A program made the translations under genes and the position numbers. Shown piece after piece: positions 45,364 through 54,378 of a stretch of DNA of 64,000 nt; within the stretch, counting starts at the first letter, position 1, and each line of letters starts with the position of its first letter. This DNA comes from Novosphingobium sediminicola (GTDB taxonomy: Bacteria; Pseudomonadota; Alphaproteobacteria; Sphingomonadales; Sphingomonadaceae): contig NZ_JACIDX010000002.1 of NCBI RefSeq assembly GCF_014196525.1, positions 186,001-250,000 of the forward strand, in the 5' to 3' direction. The notes under the pieces are model-generated. The model did not search any database, was not told the DNA's origin, and worked only from the letters and a program-made list of their open reading frames with translations.

Positions 45364-47081
45364 GAGACAATTCCTTTGCCCTTGGTGCGTCCGGCGGGCG
45401 GCGCGATACAGGTGAAACTGGCAGCATCGTTCTTGTCGCCGCTGCCGCGATAACTGGCCACGGCGGGATAGGCGCAGATCGGGCGGGTCATATCGGGCGC
45501 AGCATTCGCCCCGCCGCCATTGGGGTTTCCGGGGCCGGGCGCGCCGCCCGCCAGATGCGCGCCGATCACGCGCTTGGGCTCCACCCCGCGTTCGACCCAG
45601 TTTTCAAGGGCGGAGAGCAGATCATGCTCGCCATCGGTCGGCATGCCCGGCGCAGGGCCGGACTGGCCGATGTTCCATGGCCCGTCGCCCCCGCTGCAAT
45701 GGCCAAGGCCGGGCACCATGAAGAGGTGATAATAGCTGTCCACCAGCGCCTCTGCCTTGGCCGGGGTCAGCTTGCGGCGTTTGACGATGCTTTCGATCAG
45801 GCTTTTGCGGAACTTCACTGCCTCCATCGGCGGGATATTGGGATCGTCCCAGCCGTGATACTGGATCACCTTGCCCCCCGCCCCGGCAAAGGCGTCGAGG
45901 TCACGGTTGCGCGTGTTCCAGCTGGCGTCCAGCGTCTCGCCGCCCACCATCGCGGTGCGCAATTTGGTTACGTCGCGGTCGAAATCGAAGGACTGGTATT
46001 TCTGGCCCTCCAAATAATCCGGGTCGCCATAGGCCATGTCCATCATGAAGCCGGCCCATGGACGATCCGCCTTGGCCGGGTTGGTCTTGCCGGTGAAATA
46101 GCGGTCCCATGTCAGCTCGCTGCCCGGCATGATCCCGGCCAGATGCTCCTCGCCATTGCGCGAGTTACGCGGGCCAAGATAGATCGCGCGGACAATCGCC
46201 ACCTGACGCGGGCTAAGGCAGGTGACGCCCTCGCCCGCCTTGCAGGCCAGCGCCTCGACCCGGAAATGGCATAGGCGCGGATCGGTCAGGAAACGATCCC
46301 CGGCCAACCCGCCGCTGGCGGCCACGCATTGCTTCAGAACTTCCTCGTGGATCGCGCTGACCTGCGCCGGTTTGAGCGCATCGGCGGGATATTTCAGCGA
46401 GGCCTGCAACGTGTTCCACATCGCGCCCAGTTCCTGCCCCACATGATCGGGCGTGGCATTGCCGATCACATAGCCGTCGAAATCGGACTGATAACGCAGC
46501 AATTCGGTCAGGCCTTGAATGCCCCCCGCCGAACAGCCGGTGTAATAGGCATGGTCCGCAGGCCGACCGTAAAAGGCGGCAAGGATGGTTTTCGAGGCCA
46601 GCACGCTCAGATGCTCGGCGCGATAGGCATAATCGACCACCTTTGCCCCGTGCCCGCGCGCCCAACTTGAATCCTCGCTGGCCCCCGGTCTGTTGGTATG
46701 GCCAAGATCACTGGTCATGGTGGCATAGCCGCGTTTGACACCCCCCAAGGCCCCGCGATGGTTGAGAAAGCCGAAGAAGCCGCCATTGCCCACCGCCTGA
46801 AACTTGCCGTTCCACGCCCGTTCCAGCGGCAGCCAGACTTCGAACTTGATTTGGCTGTCGGGAGTGGGCGTTAACGTCCCCGTAACGCGGCAGAAGGGCG
46901 CGGCGCTTTCCTTGGCCAAAGCGGGCGAGACGGCGTCGAGCGAGGTGACGCTCTGAGTGGCGGTGATCGCGCCATCGGCCAGTTTCACCCCCGCCAGATC
47001 CTCGCAGGATGCGGCATGGGCGATGCCGGGCGCACCCAGCATCAGTCCGGCAAGCGCCGCGCGGCGCAAGGCGCGGCTCAC
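45360..47081 (-). CDS. Tannase/feruloyl esterase family protein
   Basis: About 573 aa, exported (SRALRRAALAGLMLGAPGIAHA). CS-D-HC signature: Cys183-Ser184 (YTGCSAGGIQG), Asp413 (YHGWDDPNI) and His461-Cys462 (GLGHCSGG). The N-terminal region includes FEVWLPLERAWNGKFQAVGNGGF and SDLGHTN. A Gly/Asn-rich stretch (PGNPNGGG) is near residue 520. The GTG start overlaps the Vgb-fusion stop by 4 bases (GTGA) with GGGAGG 6 nt upstream, so translation is coupled. It is the first tannase in the operon and is followed by the bicupin. It should release aromatic acids from esters in the periplasm. Confidence 0.9.
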   Translation of the reverse strand: MSRALRRAALAGLMLGAPGIAHAASCEDLAGVKLADGAITATQSVTSLDAVSPALAKESAAPFCRVTGTLTPTPDSQIKFEVWLPLERAWNGKFQAVGNGGFFGFLNHRGALGGVKRGYATMTSDLGHTNRPGASEDSSWARGHGAKVVDYAYRAEHLSVLASKTILAAFYGRPADHAYYTGCSAGGIQGLTELLRYQSDFDGYVIGNATPDHVGQELGAMWNTLQASLKYPADALKPAQVSAIHEEVLKQCVAASGGLAGDRFLTDPRLCHFRVEALACKAGEGVTCLSPRQVAIVRAIYLGPRNSRNGEEHLAGIMPGSELTWDRYFTGKTNPAKADRPWAGFMMDMAYGDPDYLEGQKYQSFDFDRDVTKLRTAMVGGETLDASWNTRNRDLDAFAGAGGKVIQYHGWDDPNIPPMEAVKFRKSLIESIVKRRKLTPAKAEALVDSYYHLFMVPGLGHCSGGDGPWNIGQSGPAPGMPTDGEHDLLSALENWVERGVEPKRVIGAHLAGGAPGPGNPNGGGANAAPDMTRPICAYPAVASYRGSGDKNDAASFTCIAPPAGRTKGKGIVS

Positions 47082-48988
47082 TTCCTGCCTCCCACGGGAT
47101 TGGCTGCGGCTTCCAGCGCCTTCAATTGCTCCGCGCTGCGGAACTGAAACCGCACCACTTTGTTCGACTGATCGCAAGGCACCCAGATCTCGTTACTGTA
47201 GCGGTCATAGCTCATATGGCGCGAGGCGCAGCCGTGGCTGGGGATCGGGAACATCGTCCATTCCCCACTGGTGGGGTTGAAGCGGAAGGCGGCATTGGCC
47301 ATTCCGCTGTCGGTCCACACATTATGGTCGCGATCCACCGTCGTCTTATAGGGATGGGTGTGGATCGGCAGCTTGTGCCATGTGATCTTGTGCGTGTTGA
47401 TGTCGATACCGGCGATGGAATCCTGCGCCCACATCGGCACCCATACCTTGTCGCCGTTCTTGTCGGCGGCAAGGCGGCGCGGCATGTTCATATAGGGCAG
47501 CGGCGAGGCCGAATTGATCGCCCATGTGCCCCCGCCGATGGAATCATACCATGTCAGATCCTCGCGCGTCATCAGGCCACGGCGGGTCTCATACTCCGGG
47601 TCCTGCATGTCGAATTCGGTGACCTTGCCGGTCTTGGCATCGCGCATCGCCACCTTGTCGACATAGCTTTCCGACCACCAGATATTGTCATGCGCATCGA
47701 CCGAAATGCCATAGGTCGTGCCATCGCCGACCGTGTTCTGCTGGTAATAGTGCCATCCCGGATAGGCGACATCCTTGCGCCCCAGTTCGGCCGGGTCGAA
47801 CACCACCGTGCCATAGCGGGCATTGGTGACGCCGCGCCCCTTGGAATCGACATCGGTGGAATTGCCCATGCCCCCCATCACATCGGGCTTGCGCCAGCCT
47901 TCGAACGCATCACTGCGCGGGTTGAGGCGGACGATATAAGGGCCGCCATGCATCCAGATATTGTCATTGCCGTCGGCCTCGGCGATCTGTTCAAAAAACA
48001 GCATCTGATTGTTGGCGCCGCGCACGGTGATATGCTGCATCGCGCCGGTTTTGGGGTTCAGCTTGACCACCGAGCGATTGGTTTCAAAGGTTTCGCGCGC
48101 CTGGGTGATCCATGCCTGACCGTTCACGTCGGCGATCACGTCATGGATGCCCACCTGTCCATGCATGCCCACCGATGGCCCAAGCGCCCATTCCTGCCCG
48201 GTATACCAACTGGGGTCATTGGCGGTTTCCTTCAGCGGCAATTCGTATTCCGTTACCATCGCGCGGGCCGCATCGCCGGCGGGGCGCGGCAAGGGCTTGG
48301 GCAGCAATTTCGAAGTGGGCCCGCGCACCTCGGCCAGATAATGGGCCAGTTCATCGCGGTGGCGGCGGATGATCTGCCCTTCCCAGCGCAATTGCGCGGC
48401 ATTCAGATCGCCCGGTCGATGGCCCTGATAAAAGGCGTTTTCCATCGATTTGACGATGATGTTCCAGCCCTTTTCGTCGAACCGATTTTGCAGCACGACA
48501 TCAAGGCTGTGGCATCCGGTGCAGGCCACATACATGATCTGCTTGATCCGTTTATGCGCGGCGCTGTCATCCGGCAGGCCGTTGAACCATTCATAGCCGT
48601 TGAGCTGCAACCCATAGTCAGCCAGCGGTTTCAGGCTGAGCGCCTGCGTCCCGGTATGTTCGCCATCAAGCGCAAGTTCTGCCCGTGCCGCTGAAAAGCC
48701 CACCGCCTGCGCCATCACGCGATATTGCCCGGCGTCCAGATGCGGGAAGAGATAGACCCCGCGCTCGTCAGTATGGACGCTGGTGCCAAAGGTCTGCTTG
48801 ACGTTGCGCAGCGTCACCGTCACGCCCGCCATCGGCTTGCCCCCGGCGTCGCGGATGACGCCCATCAGGCCGGGCGCCTCGACCTTCGACATTTGCGCAT
48901 GGACGCTGGCCACGGTCAGCGCCGCCGCCCCGACCAGAACGGCGCGGGCGATTTTGCGGATTGTGTGCATTGGCTGGTTCGCTCCCAT
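47078..48988 (-). CDS. CarbReg-like / haem c / Vgb-type beta-propeller fusion protein
   Basis: A 636-aa exported protein with three parts. Residues 35-120 are a carboxypeptidase-regulatory-like beta sandwich (GLMGVIRDAGGKPMAGVTVTLRN). Residues 145-235 hold a c-type haem motif CTGCH (156-160). Residues about 245-625 form a beta propeller of the virginiamycin B lyase/SMP-30 type, with repeated D-x-N-x-WM/I-T/W blades (NDNIWMHG, HDNIWWSE, DHNVWTDS). It is probably periplasmic after Sec export and could be a redox enzyme or electron carrier with the cytochrome c gene 2 bases upstream. ATG 48970 is an alternative start. Substrate unknown. Confidence 0.8.
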   Translation of the reverse strand: MGANQPMHTIRKIARAVLVGAAALTVASVHAQMSKVEAPGLMGVIRDAGGKPMAGVTVTLRNVKQTFGTSVHTDERGVYLFPHLDAGQYRVMAQAVGFSAARAELALDGEHTGTQALSLKPLADYGLQLNGYEWFNGLPDDSAAHKRIKQIMYVACTGCHSLDVVLQNRFDEKGWNIIVKSMENAFYQGHRPGDLNAAQLRWEGQIIRRHRDELAHYLAEVRGPTSKLLPKPLPRPAGDAARAMVTEYELPLKETANDPSWYTGQEWALGPSVGMHGQVGIHDVIADVNGQAWITQARETFETNRSVVKLNPKTGAMQHITVRGANNQMLFFEQIAEADGNDNIWMHGGPYIVRLNPRSDAFEGWRKPDVMGGMGNSTDVDSKGRGVTNARYGTVVFDPAELGRKDVAYPGWHYYQQNTVGDGTTYGISVDAHDNIWWSESYVDKVAMRDAKTGKVTEFDMQDPEYETRRGLMTREDLTWYDSIGGGTWAINSASPLPYMNMPRRLAADKNGDKVWVPMWAQDSIAGIDINTHKITWHKLPIHTHPYKTTVDRDHNVWTDSGMANAAFRFNPTSGEWTMFPIPSHGCASRHMSYDRYSNEIWVPCDQSNKVVRFQFRSAEQLKALEAAANPVGGRK

Positions 48989-48990
48989 GG

Positions 48991-49485
48991 TCAGTCCACC
49001 GATCCTTGAGCGCCCTGAACGGGTTTGGCGCCCGGCAGTCGGCCTGCCAGCTGGTCCTCGGTGGGCTGGGCATTGGCGGGGATGGTTTTGACATAGGCGA
49101 TCACGTCATCCATCTGCGCCGGGCTGAGCGTATATTGGAACGAGGGCATGTTTTCCGTTCCCATCGTCAGGAATTGACGTAAGCCCGCATCGCCAAGGCC
49201 CGAGGTGATCTCCGGCGCAAGGAAGGGGCCGACCGTATGATACGAAGGTTGACCCACGCCATCATGGCAATAGGCACAGCGTTGCAGCCAGATCGTGCGA
49301 CCGCGATAGACATTGGCGGGAATGGCCTCGTCCGCGGCCAGTTTCGCCGTATCATAGGGGCGCGTTTCCACCTTGATCGGGTTTTTCTCCGGAGCGCCCC
49401 CTTCCTGCGCCTGCGCCGCCAATCCGATCATCAACGCGCCCAGCATCACGCCGCGCACCGCCCATTTTGCCCGCCTCTGCGCCAT
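48991..49485 (-). CDS. Small exported c-type cytochrome
   Basis: About 164 aa. A signal sequence (AQRRAKWAVRGVMLGALMIGLAAQAQ) precedes a single-haem class I cytochrome c: Cys70-Ala-Tyr-Cys73-His74, followed by HTVGPFLAPEI and Met113 (GTENMPSF) as the likely distal ligand, and the closing helix MDDVIAYVKTI. The next gene, 2 bases downstream, is the haem-c/propeller fusion, so this is likely its electron-transfer partner. An in-frame TTG at 49494 overlaps the previous stop (TTGA); ATG 49485 is preferred. Confidence 0.88.
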   Translation of the reverse strand: MAQRRAKWAVRGVMLGALMIGLAAQAQEGGAPEKNPIKVETRPYDTAKLAADEAIPANVYRGRTIWLQRCAYCHDGVGQPSYHTVGPFLAPEITSGLGDAGLRQFLTMGTENMPSFQYTLSPAQMDDVIAYVKTIPANAQPTEDQLAGRLPGAKPVQGAQGSVD

Positions 49486-49490
49486 ATGCC

Positions 49491-50060
49491 TCAATCCGCC
49501 TTGGGGAATTTGATGTCGAGATAGGTGACGAAACCATCCACCCCGACCCAGCGATGCGAGACGCCCGCCGGGATCAGGATGATGTCGCCCGCCTTCACAT
49601 GCTGACGATAGCCGCCCTCGACATCGGTGCCCGCCAGATCGCCGGGGGCGGGCTTGCGCGGGGCGGGCTGGGGCGTTTGGGGATCGAGGAACAGATCCTT
49701 GTGGGTTGCCGAATCATGGCCGGTGATGCCCGTGATCGTGCCGCCGGTTTCCAGAATGCCGCTGCCCTCGCGCACGACGAAAAGCTCGCTCCATGTGCCA
49801 TGGGCATGGGGGCCTTCGGGCTTGGTCATGCGAATGAAGGCGGTGGAATGGGTGCTGGCATTGATCAGCCGCTTGCTGAAAGCCTTGGGCTGGCCATTGG
49901 CCTCGACCACGCCGTCGGCAATCGCCTTCATCTGATCCAGCGTGATATAGACGCCCTTGTCGCGCGGCTCCTTGGGCGGGCCGGAAGGCGCCTGTTGCGC
50001 AAAAGCGGGAGCGGCCAGCGCCAGCAGGGCGAGGCAAGGCAAATCCTTCTTGATAATCAT
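49491..50060 (-). CDS. Exported cupin-domain protein
   Basis: A 189-aa protein with a signal peptide (IIKKDLPCLALLALAAPAFAQ) and one cupin domain (about 75-185). The first motif reads PHAHGTWSELFVVREGSGILETGG, with His-x-His and Glu, and the second AGDIILIPAGVSHRWVG, so the 3-His/1-Glu metal site is present. A loop insertion of about 40 residues with Pro-rich sequence lies between the motifs. It could be a metal-dependent dioxygenase, isomerase or binding protein. It is 15 bases after the amidohydrolase gene and 5 bases before the cytochrome. Confidence 0.82.
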   Translation of the reverse strand: MIIKKDLPCLALLALAAPAFAQQAPSGPPKEPRDKGVYITLDQMKAIADGVVEANGQPKAFSKRLINASTHSTAFIRMTKPEGPHAHGTWSELFVVREGSGILETGGTITGITGHDSATHKDLFLDPQTPQPAPRKPAPGDLAGTDVEGGYRQHVKAGDIILIPAGVSHRWVGVDGFVTYLDIKFPKAD

Positions 50061-50075
50061 GGTGGAAATCCCGTC

Positions 50076-51224
50076 TCAGAGCTTGAACAGGCGGTGCAGA
50101 TTGCCGCGCAGAATGAGATCGCGGTCGCTCTCGGCAAAATTCGCCTGATCGATCAGCGAGTGCGGCTGTTCGATCATCACGCCGGGCGAATACATATTGT
50201 CGGTGCCCAGCACGACGCGATCCGGCCCGACCATCTCGACCATGAAGCGCAGGGATTCGGGCCAATAGGTCAGCGTGTCGAAATAGAAGCGGCGGAAATA
50301 TTCATAGACCGCCTTGGGATATTTGCCCCCGCCCCGGTTTTCCAGACGCCCGCCGACATAGGGCAAGGCCCCGCCGCCCGTGGTGGCGATGAAGTCAATG
50401 TCGGGATATTTGTCGAGCGTGCCCGAGGAAATCAGCTTGGTCATGCAGACCGCGACCTCCAGCGAATTGCCCAGCGAATTGGTCAGGCCCGGAAAGCGAT
50501 TGGCCGCCTCATTGCCGCCCGGCGCCACGCCCGATGCCGCATCGGCCAGTCGCTTGCCACCAAACCAGTTGGCCTCGCCGTCAAGCGGATGGAGCAGGAT
50601 CGGCAGGCGCAATTCCTGCGCGCGGGCAAAGATCGGCTGAAACGCAGGCTCGAACATGAAATCGCGCCCGGCCAGCGACGTGGGCAGATGGAGGCAAACC
50701 ATCCCCGGTTGCCCCGCCACACGGTTCAATTCCGCCAACGAACCAACCGGATCGGAGCAATTGACCTCGATCCCGCCGATGAAGCTGCTGGGATAGGCTT
50801 TATGCGCGGCAATGGCGGCATCGTTCGAGACGCGCGCGATCATCGCTCCCTGTTCGGGCGTCACCCAGACCCACGGACGAAAACCGCCCAGCGTCAGCAG
50901 CGACATCTGGATGCCCAGCTTTTCCTGCCCGGCCTTGCGATGGTCCAGATCGTGGTTGATCGGCGGCAGGAAATCGGGCTGGCCCAAATCGGCCTTGGCC
51001 TTGAGATAGGCCGGGGGCGCCCAATGGCTGTGTACGTCAATCGAAATCGGCCCGGTCGGCCGCTGGGGCCTGGTCCACAGCTTGGGGCTGGCATGTTCGG
51101 CAAAACTTTTGCCCAGCAGCGGAGCCGCGCCCTTGGCCTGTGCATGGGTCTGAGCCCCGCCCAGCAAACCACCCGCCGAAGCAAGCGCGCCGGCTTTCAT
51201 GAAATTGCGCCGTGTCGGCTCCAT
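50076..51224 (-). CDS. ACMSD-like amidohydrolase with Tat signal
   Basis: About 382 aa. The N-terminus EPTRRNFMKAGALASAGGLLGG is a clear Tat signal (TRRNFMK), indicating folded export, maybe with metal bound. The amidohydrolase 2 domain has the metal motif DVHSHW (His65, His67), His212 (LLHPLDG) and Asp342 (LGTDNMYS). Relatives decarboxylate or hydrolyse aromatic acids (ACMSD, LigY/LigJ-like, gamma-resorcylate decarboxylase). In those the GGG motif is preceded by His (HGGG); here it is Thr282 (ATTGGGALPY), so the active site differs. ATG 51224 is preferred with GGGAG 6 nt before it. It is 123 bases downstream of the receptor gene. Confidence 0.86.
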   Translation of the reverse strand: MEPTRRNFMKAGALASAGGLLGGAQTHAQAKGAAPLLGKSFAEHASPKLWTRPQRPTGPISIDVHSHWAPPAYLKAKADLGQPDFLPPINHDLDHRKAGQEKLGIQMSLLTLGGFRPWVWVTPEQGAMIARVSNDAAIAAHKAYPSSFIGGIEVNCSDPVGSLAELNRVAGQPGMVCLHLPTSLAGRDFMFEPAFQPIFARAQELRLPILLHPLDGEANWFGGKRLADAASGVAPGGNEAANRFPGLTNSLGNSLEVAVCMTKLISSGTLDKYPDIDFIATTGGGALPYVGGRLENRGGGKYPKAVYEYFRRFYFDTLTYWPESLRFMVEMVGPDRVVLGTDNMYSPGVMIEQPHSLIDQANFAESDRDLILRGNLHRLFKL

Positions 51225-51347
51225 CATCTTCTCCCTGTCCCGTTGTTTGAAAAGGACTGCCTCAGTTTGAGTGCGCAAAGCGGCGCGATCCTTCCCCAGC
51301 TGGCAAAAAATATCGGGGAAGCGCGCGCTCCCCCGATCCGGCCGGAA

Positions 51348-54182
51348 TTACATCTTCATCCGCACGCCAACGGTGAAGTAGCGCCCTTCGATGTCATCGC
51401 CCTGCGCAAAGCCGCCCAGATAGTTCATCTGGCTCTGGCCGCCTGTGCTGGCGAAAACGGGCGGCTTTTTGTCGAACAGATTCTGGACGTTGAGATAGGC
51501 GTTGATGTTGGGCGTCACGTCATAGCTGATGTTGGTGTCGGTATAGCCCACGGCCGGAATGTCGCCGATGGCAAAGGCCAGCGAGGCCGTGCCATGCTGG
51601 CGCAGACCTGCGCGCCAGCGTTCACGCAGCGAGACATGCAGCTTTTCAGTGACGTCGAATTTGGCATCGGCCACGATCTTCCACTTGGCGATCGGCGGCA
51701 GACCGCCCACACCATCGGCCGCGCCGCCCACATCGACAACGCCGCTGGGCCCCTGATCGTAACGCAGCGTGGGCTGATAGGTGACCAGCGCGCGCAGCGA
51801 ATAGGGATGGCTGCCCAGACGCCCGGCATAATTGGCCTCGATATCGACGCCATGCGTGCTGAGCGAGGCGACGTTGAGCGATTGCGAGAGCAGCAGCGTG
51901 GGCGCATTGGCCGCAGTCGCATATTGCGGCGAACCATAGGCATAGGGCCGCACATAGAGCGAGCAGACCGAGCCGGTATAGCCCGATGAAACGCAGGACG
52001 CCCATGTCGCGGGCTGGAATGCGGCGATGCCGACGATGGCCTGATTGATCTTGATCCGGTAATAATCGACGGCAAGGCTGAAGCCGGGGATGAATTTGGG
52101 CTTGAACACCGCGCCAAAGGTCAGCGTATCGGCCTTTTCGGGTTTCAGCGCGGGGTTGCCCTGGCTCAATTGCGGCTGTTGCGGATTGAACACCCCGGTC
52201 AGGATGTCGGTATAGGTCGTCGTGGTGATGGCTGCGGGCAGATAGAGGTCATAAAGGTTGGGCGCCCGAATATCGCGCGAACGCGTGGCGCGCAGCGTCA
52301 ACTGATCGCCCACATGCCAGACCGCGCCGCCCTTCCACGTCCACACCGTCCCGCTGGTGCTGTAATTGGTGTAGCGCGCCGCGCCATTCAGCGTGAAGGA
52401 ATCGACAAAGGGCAGATTGTGCAGCACCGGCACTTCGATTTCACCGGCAAATTCGGTCACTCTTTGCGTGCGTTGCGGCAAGGGCGCCGCGCCGCCGCCG
52501 CCCAGATAGCGCACGGCATTCACATTGTTGACGCAGTTGAACTGAATCCCGTTGCAATCAATCGCGTCATTGGGCGTGGCATTGGACGTCACCTCCAGCG
52601 AAGTCCGCCGCCATTCCGCCATCACCACCGCATTGACCGGACCAGCGGGCAGATCGAACAGCTTGCCATGGATATCGGCGTTGAAATCGTCCGTGGTCCA
52701 ATGCTGGGTGTTGGCGGCCACCTGCGTGAAATAGGAAATGGCGGCCGCGTTGCGGGGATCGCCGGCGTTGAAAATGTTATAGGGTGCACAATTGGCAAAG
52801 CTGGCATTGGTGAGCGAGGCGTTGCAGACGATGTTGCCGCCGCTGTTCACCGCGTTGACCGAGGCATAGAATTTGTTCAGGTTGATCGCGGCATTGTTGC
52901 GCGTGCTCTGGATCGATTCCGTGCGGTAATAGCCCGCCTGCCAGGTGAAATTGCCCAGCTTGCCGTCAAAGCCGACATCGGCGTTCGAATAGGTTTCAAA
53001 CGCGTTGATGGTATAGGGCGAAAGGCCCAGATCCATCTTGGAGAGCTGGAACGAGCTGCCCGCGGCCTGCGCCGCGATGGTGGCCGCATAGGCCGATTGC
53101 ACCGAGGACAGGAAAGGATTGCTGTAGGCAATCGCGATCTTGCTGAACAGCGGGTTTTGCTGGGTATAGCTCTGCTTGAACTTGGTGAAGATCAGCGAGG
53201 CGTGGGCATGGAGACTGTCATTGATGTCATAATCCAGCCGCGCCATCGAGCGATAGGTGACCAGCGCCGAACCGGCGGTCGAGCCTTTGAAATAGGCCCC
53301 ATCGCCGCCAATGTTTATCGCGCTGCTGCTGGTGGGCGTGCCGGGGTTGAAAGCGGTCAGCGTGCCATTGGGGGTAAACATCATGCCCGACAGCGGGCCG
53401 CTGTTGATAAGCCCGCCAAAGGCCACCGAATTGAGCGTGGCGCCATAGACCAGATTATAGGGGCTGGCGGCTGTGCCCGCGCCCACCATGCTGGCGTAAT
53501 TGTTGAGGAAAGGGCGGCTGGCGCGGGTGAAACCGGCGCTGTCGCTATATTCCAGCCCGATTTCGAAATGGCCGCGCCCTTCGTTGAAATCGCTGCCCCA
53601 GGCCGCGCCAAAGCCCATCTTGCGGTCATCGCCATAACCGGAGATGCCGCCGCGCGCATCGGCCTTGAAACCGTTGAACTTGTGGTCGGTCACGAAATTG
53701 ACCACGCCCGAAACCGCATCCGAACCATAGGCCGCCGAGGCGCCGCCCGTAACCACATCCACCCGCTTCATCAGGATCTGCGGGATGACGTCGACATCGA
53801 CCTGCCCCTGATTCTGGGTCGAACCGACGCGGCGGCCATCGACCAGAATGAGCCCGCGCAACGAACCGATGCCACGCAGGTTGAGCGTGTTGAAACCGCC
53901 GGTGTTCACATTCGAGGTGGTGTTGATCGAACCGAGCAGGCCGGGCAGCGCATTGAGCCCTTCGACCACACCGGCAGGCTGGGCGGTCAGCATCGTCTCA
54001 ACACTGGCCACAGTAACCGGCGTCGGGCTGTTGTTTCCGGTGGCGACCAGGCGCGAACCGGTAACAATAATTTCCTTATCCGGCGCCGGCGATTCTTCTG
54101 CATAAGAAATACTGGGCAACATTATTGCGGTTGTAAGAGCCGTTCCCAGCAAGAATCGGCGTCTGTCAGAAAATTTGGGCAT
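51348..54182 (-). CDS. TonB-dependent receptor, first gene of the tannase operon
   Basis: About 944 aa. The N-terminus KFSDRRRFLLGTALTTAIMLPS contains an Arg-Arg motif before the hydrophobic part and ends ISYAEE. The plug has IIVTGSRLVATGNNSPTPVTVAS, NLRGIGSLRGLILVDGRR, VDVVTGGASAAYGSDAVSGVVNF; the barrel ends GRYFTVGVRMKM. There is no STN domain. Its plug is closer to the FecA-like receptor at 56064 than to the other paralogues (shared GSINTTSNVNTGGFN segment). The start at 54182 has GGGAGG 5 nt upstream. It heads the eleven-gene run and is the likely outer-membrane entry for the aromatic-ester substrate. Confidence 0.93.
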   Translation of the reverse strand: MPKFSDRRRFLLGTALTTAIMLPSISYAEESPAPDKEIIVTGSRLVATGNNSPTPVTVASVETMLTAQPAGVVEGLNALPGLLGSINTTSNVNTGGFNTLNLRGIGSLRGLILVDGRRVGSTQNQGQVDVDVIPQILMKRVDVVTGGASAAYGSDAVSGVVNFVTDHKFNGFKADARGGISGYGDDRKMGFGAAWGSDFNEGRGHFEIGLEYSDSAGFTRASRPFLNNYASMVGAGTAASPYNLVYGATLNSVAFGGLINSGPLSGMMFTPNGTLTAFNPGTPTSSSAINIGGDGAYFKGSTAGSALVTYRSMARLDYDINDSLHAHASLIFTKFKQSYTQQNPLFSKIAIAYSNPFLSSVQSAYAATIAAQAAGSSFQLSKMDLGLSPYTINAFETYSNADVGFDGKLGNFTWQAGYYRTESIQSTRNNAAINLNKFYASVNAVNSGGNIVCNASLTNASFANCAPYNIFNAGDPRNAAAISYFTQVAANTQHWTTDDFNADIHGKLFDLPAGPVNAVVMAEWRRTSLEVTSNATPNDAIDCNGIQFNCVNNVNAVRYLGGGGAAPLPQRTQRVTEFAGEIEVPVLHNLPFVDSFTLNGAARYTNYSTSGTVWTWKGGAVWHVGDQLTLRATRSRDIRAPNLYDLYLPAAITTTTYTDILTGVFNPQQPQLSQGNPALKPEKADTLTFGAVFKPKFIPGFSLAVDYYRIKINQAIVGIAAFQPATWASCVSSGYTGSVCSLYVRPYAYGSPQYATAANAPTLLLSQSLNVASLSTHGVDIEANYAGRLGSHPYSLRALVTYQPTLRYDQGPSGVVDVGGAADGVGGLPPIAKWKIVADAKFDVTEKLHVSLRERWRAGLRQHGTASLAFAIGDIPAVGYTDTNISYDVTPNINAYLNVQNLFDKKPPVFASTGGQSQMNYLGGFAQGDDIEGRYFTVGVRMKM

Positions 54183-54378
54183 TCCATCCTCCCGTGCTTT
54201 ATCCTTCGGCACGGTTGGAGGCGGAATGCGGGAAAAATCCTTCCGATCTTTTTTCGCGGCACTGATTTTTTCACGCCATGTTCGAGAGGCGGCGTCATTC
54301 CAAAGAACTATTTTACAAAATATTGATTTTTAATGGATAAAATTTGGAAGGAAAATCCCCCCTCAAACCCTCATAGAC

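Noticed and set aside
49467..51989. 840-codon plus-strand frame over the cupin, amidohydrolase and receptor genes
   Set aside because: It is antisense to three well-supported genes, has no recognisable domains and shows the His/Arg/Gly/Ala-rich composition typical of shadow frames in high-GC DNA.
52170..54326. 718-codon plus-strand frame over the TonB receptor
   Set aside because: Antisense shadow; composition without domains; the receptor on the minus strand is unmistakable.
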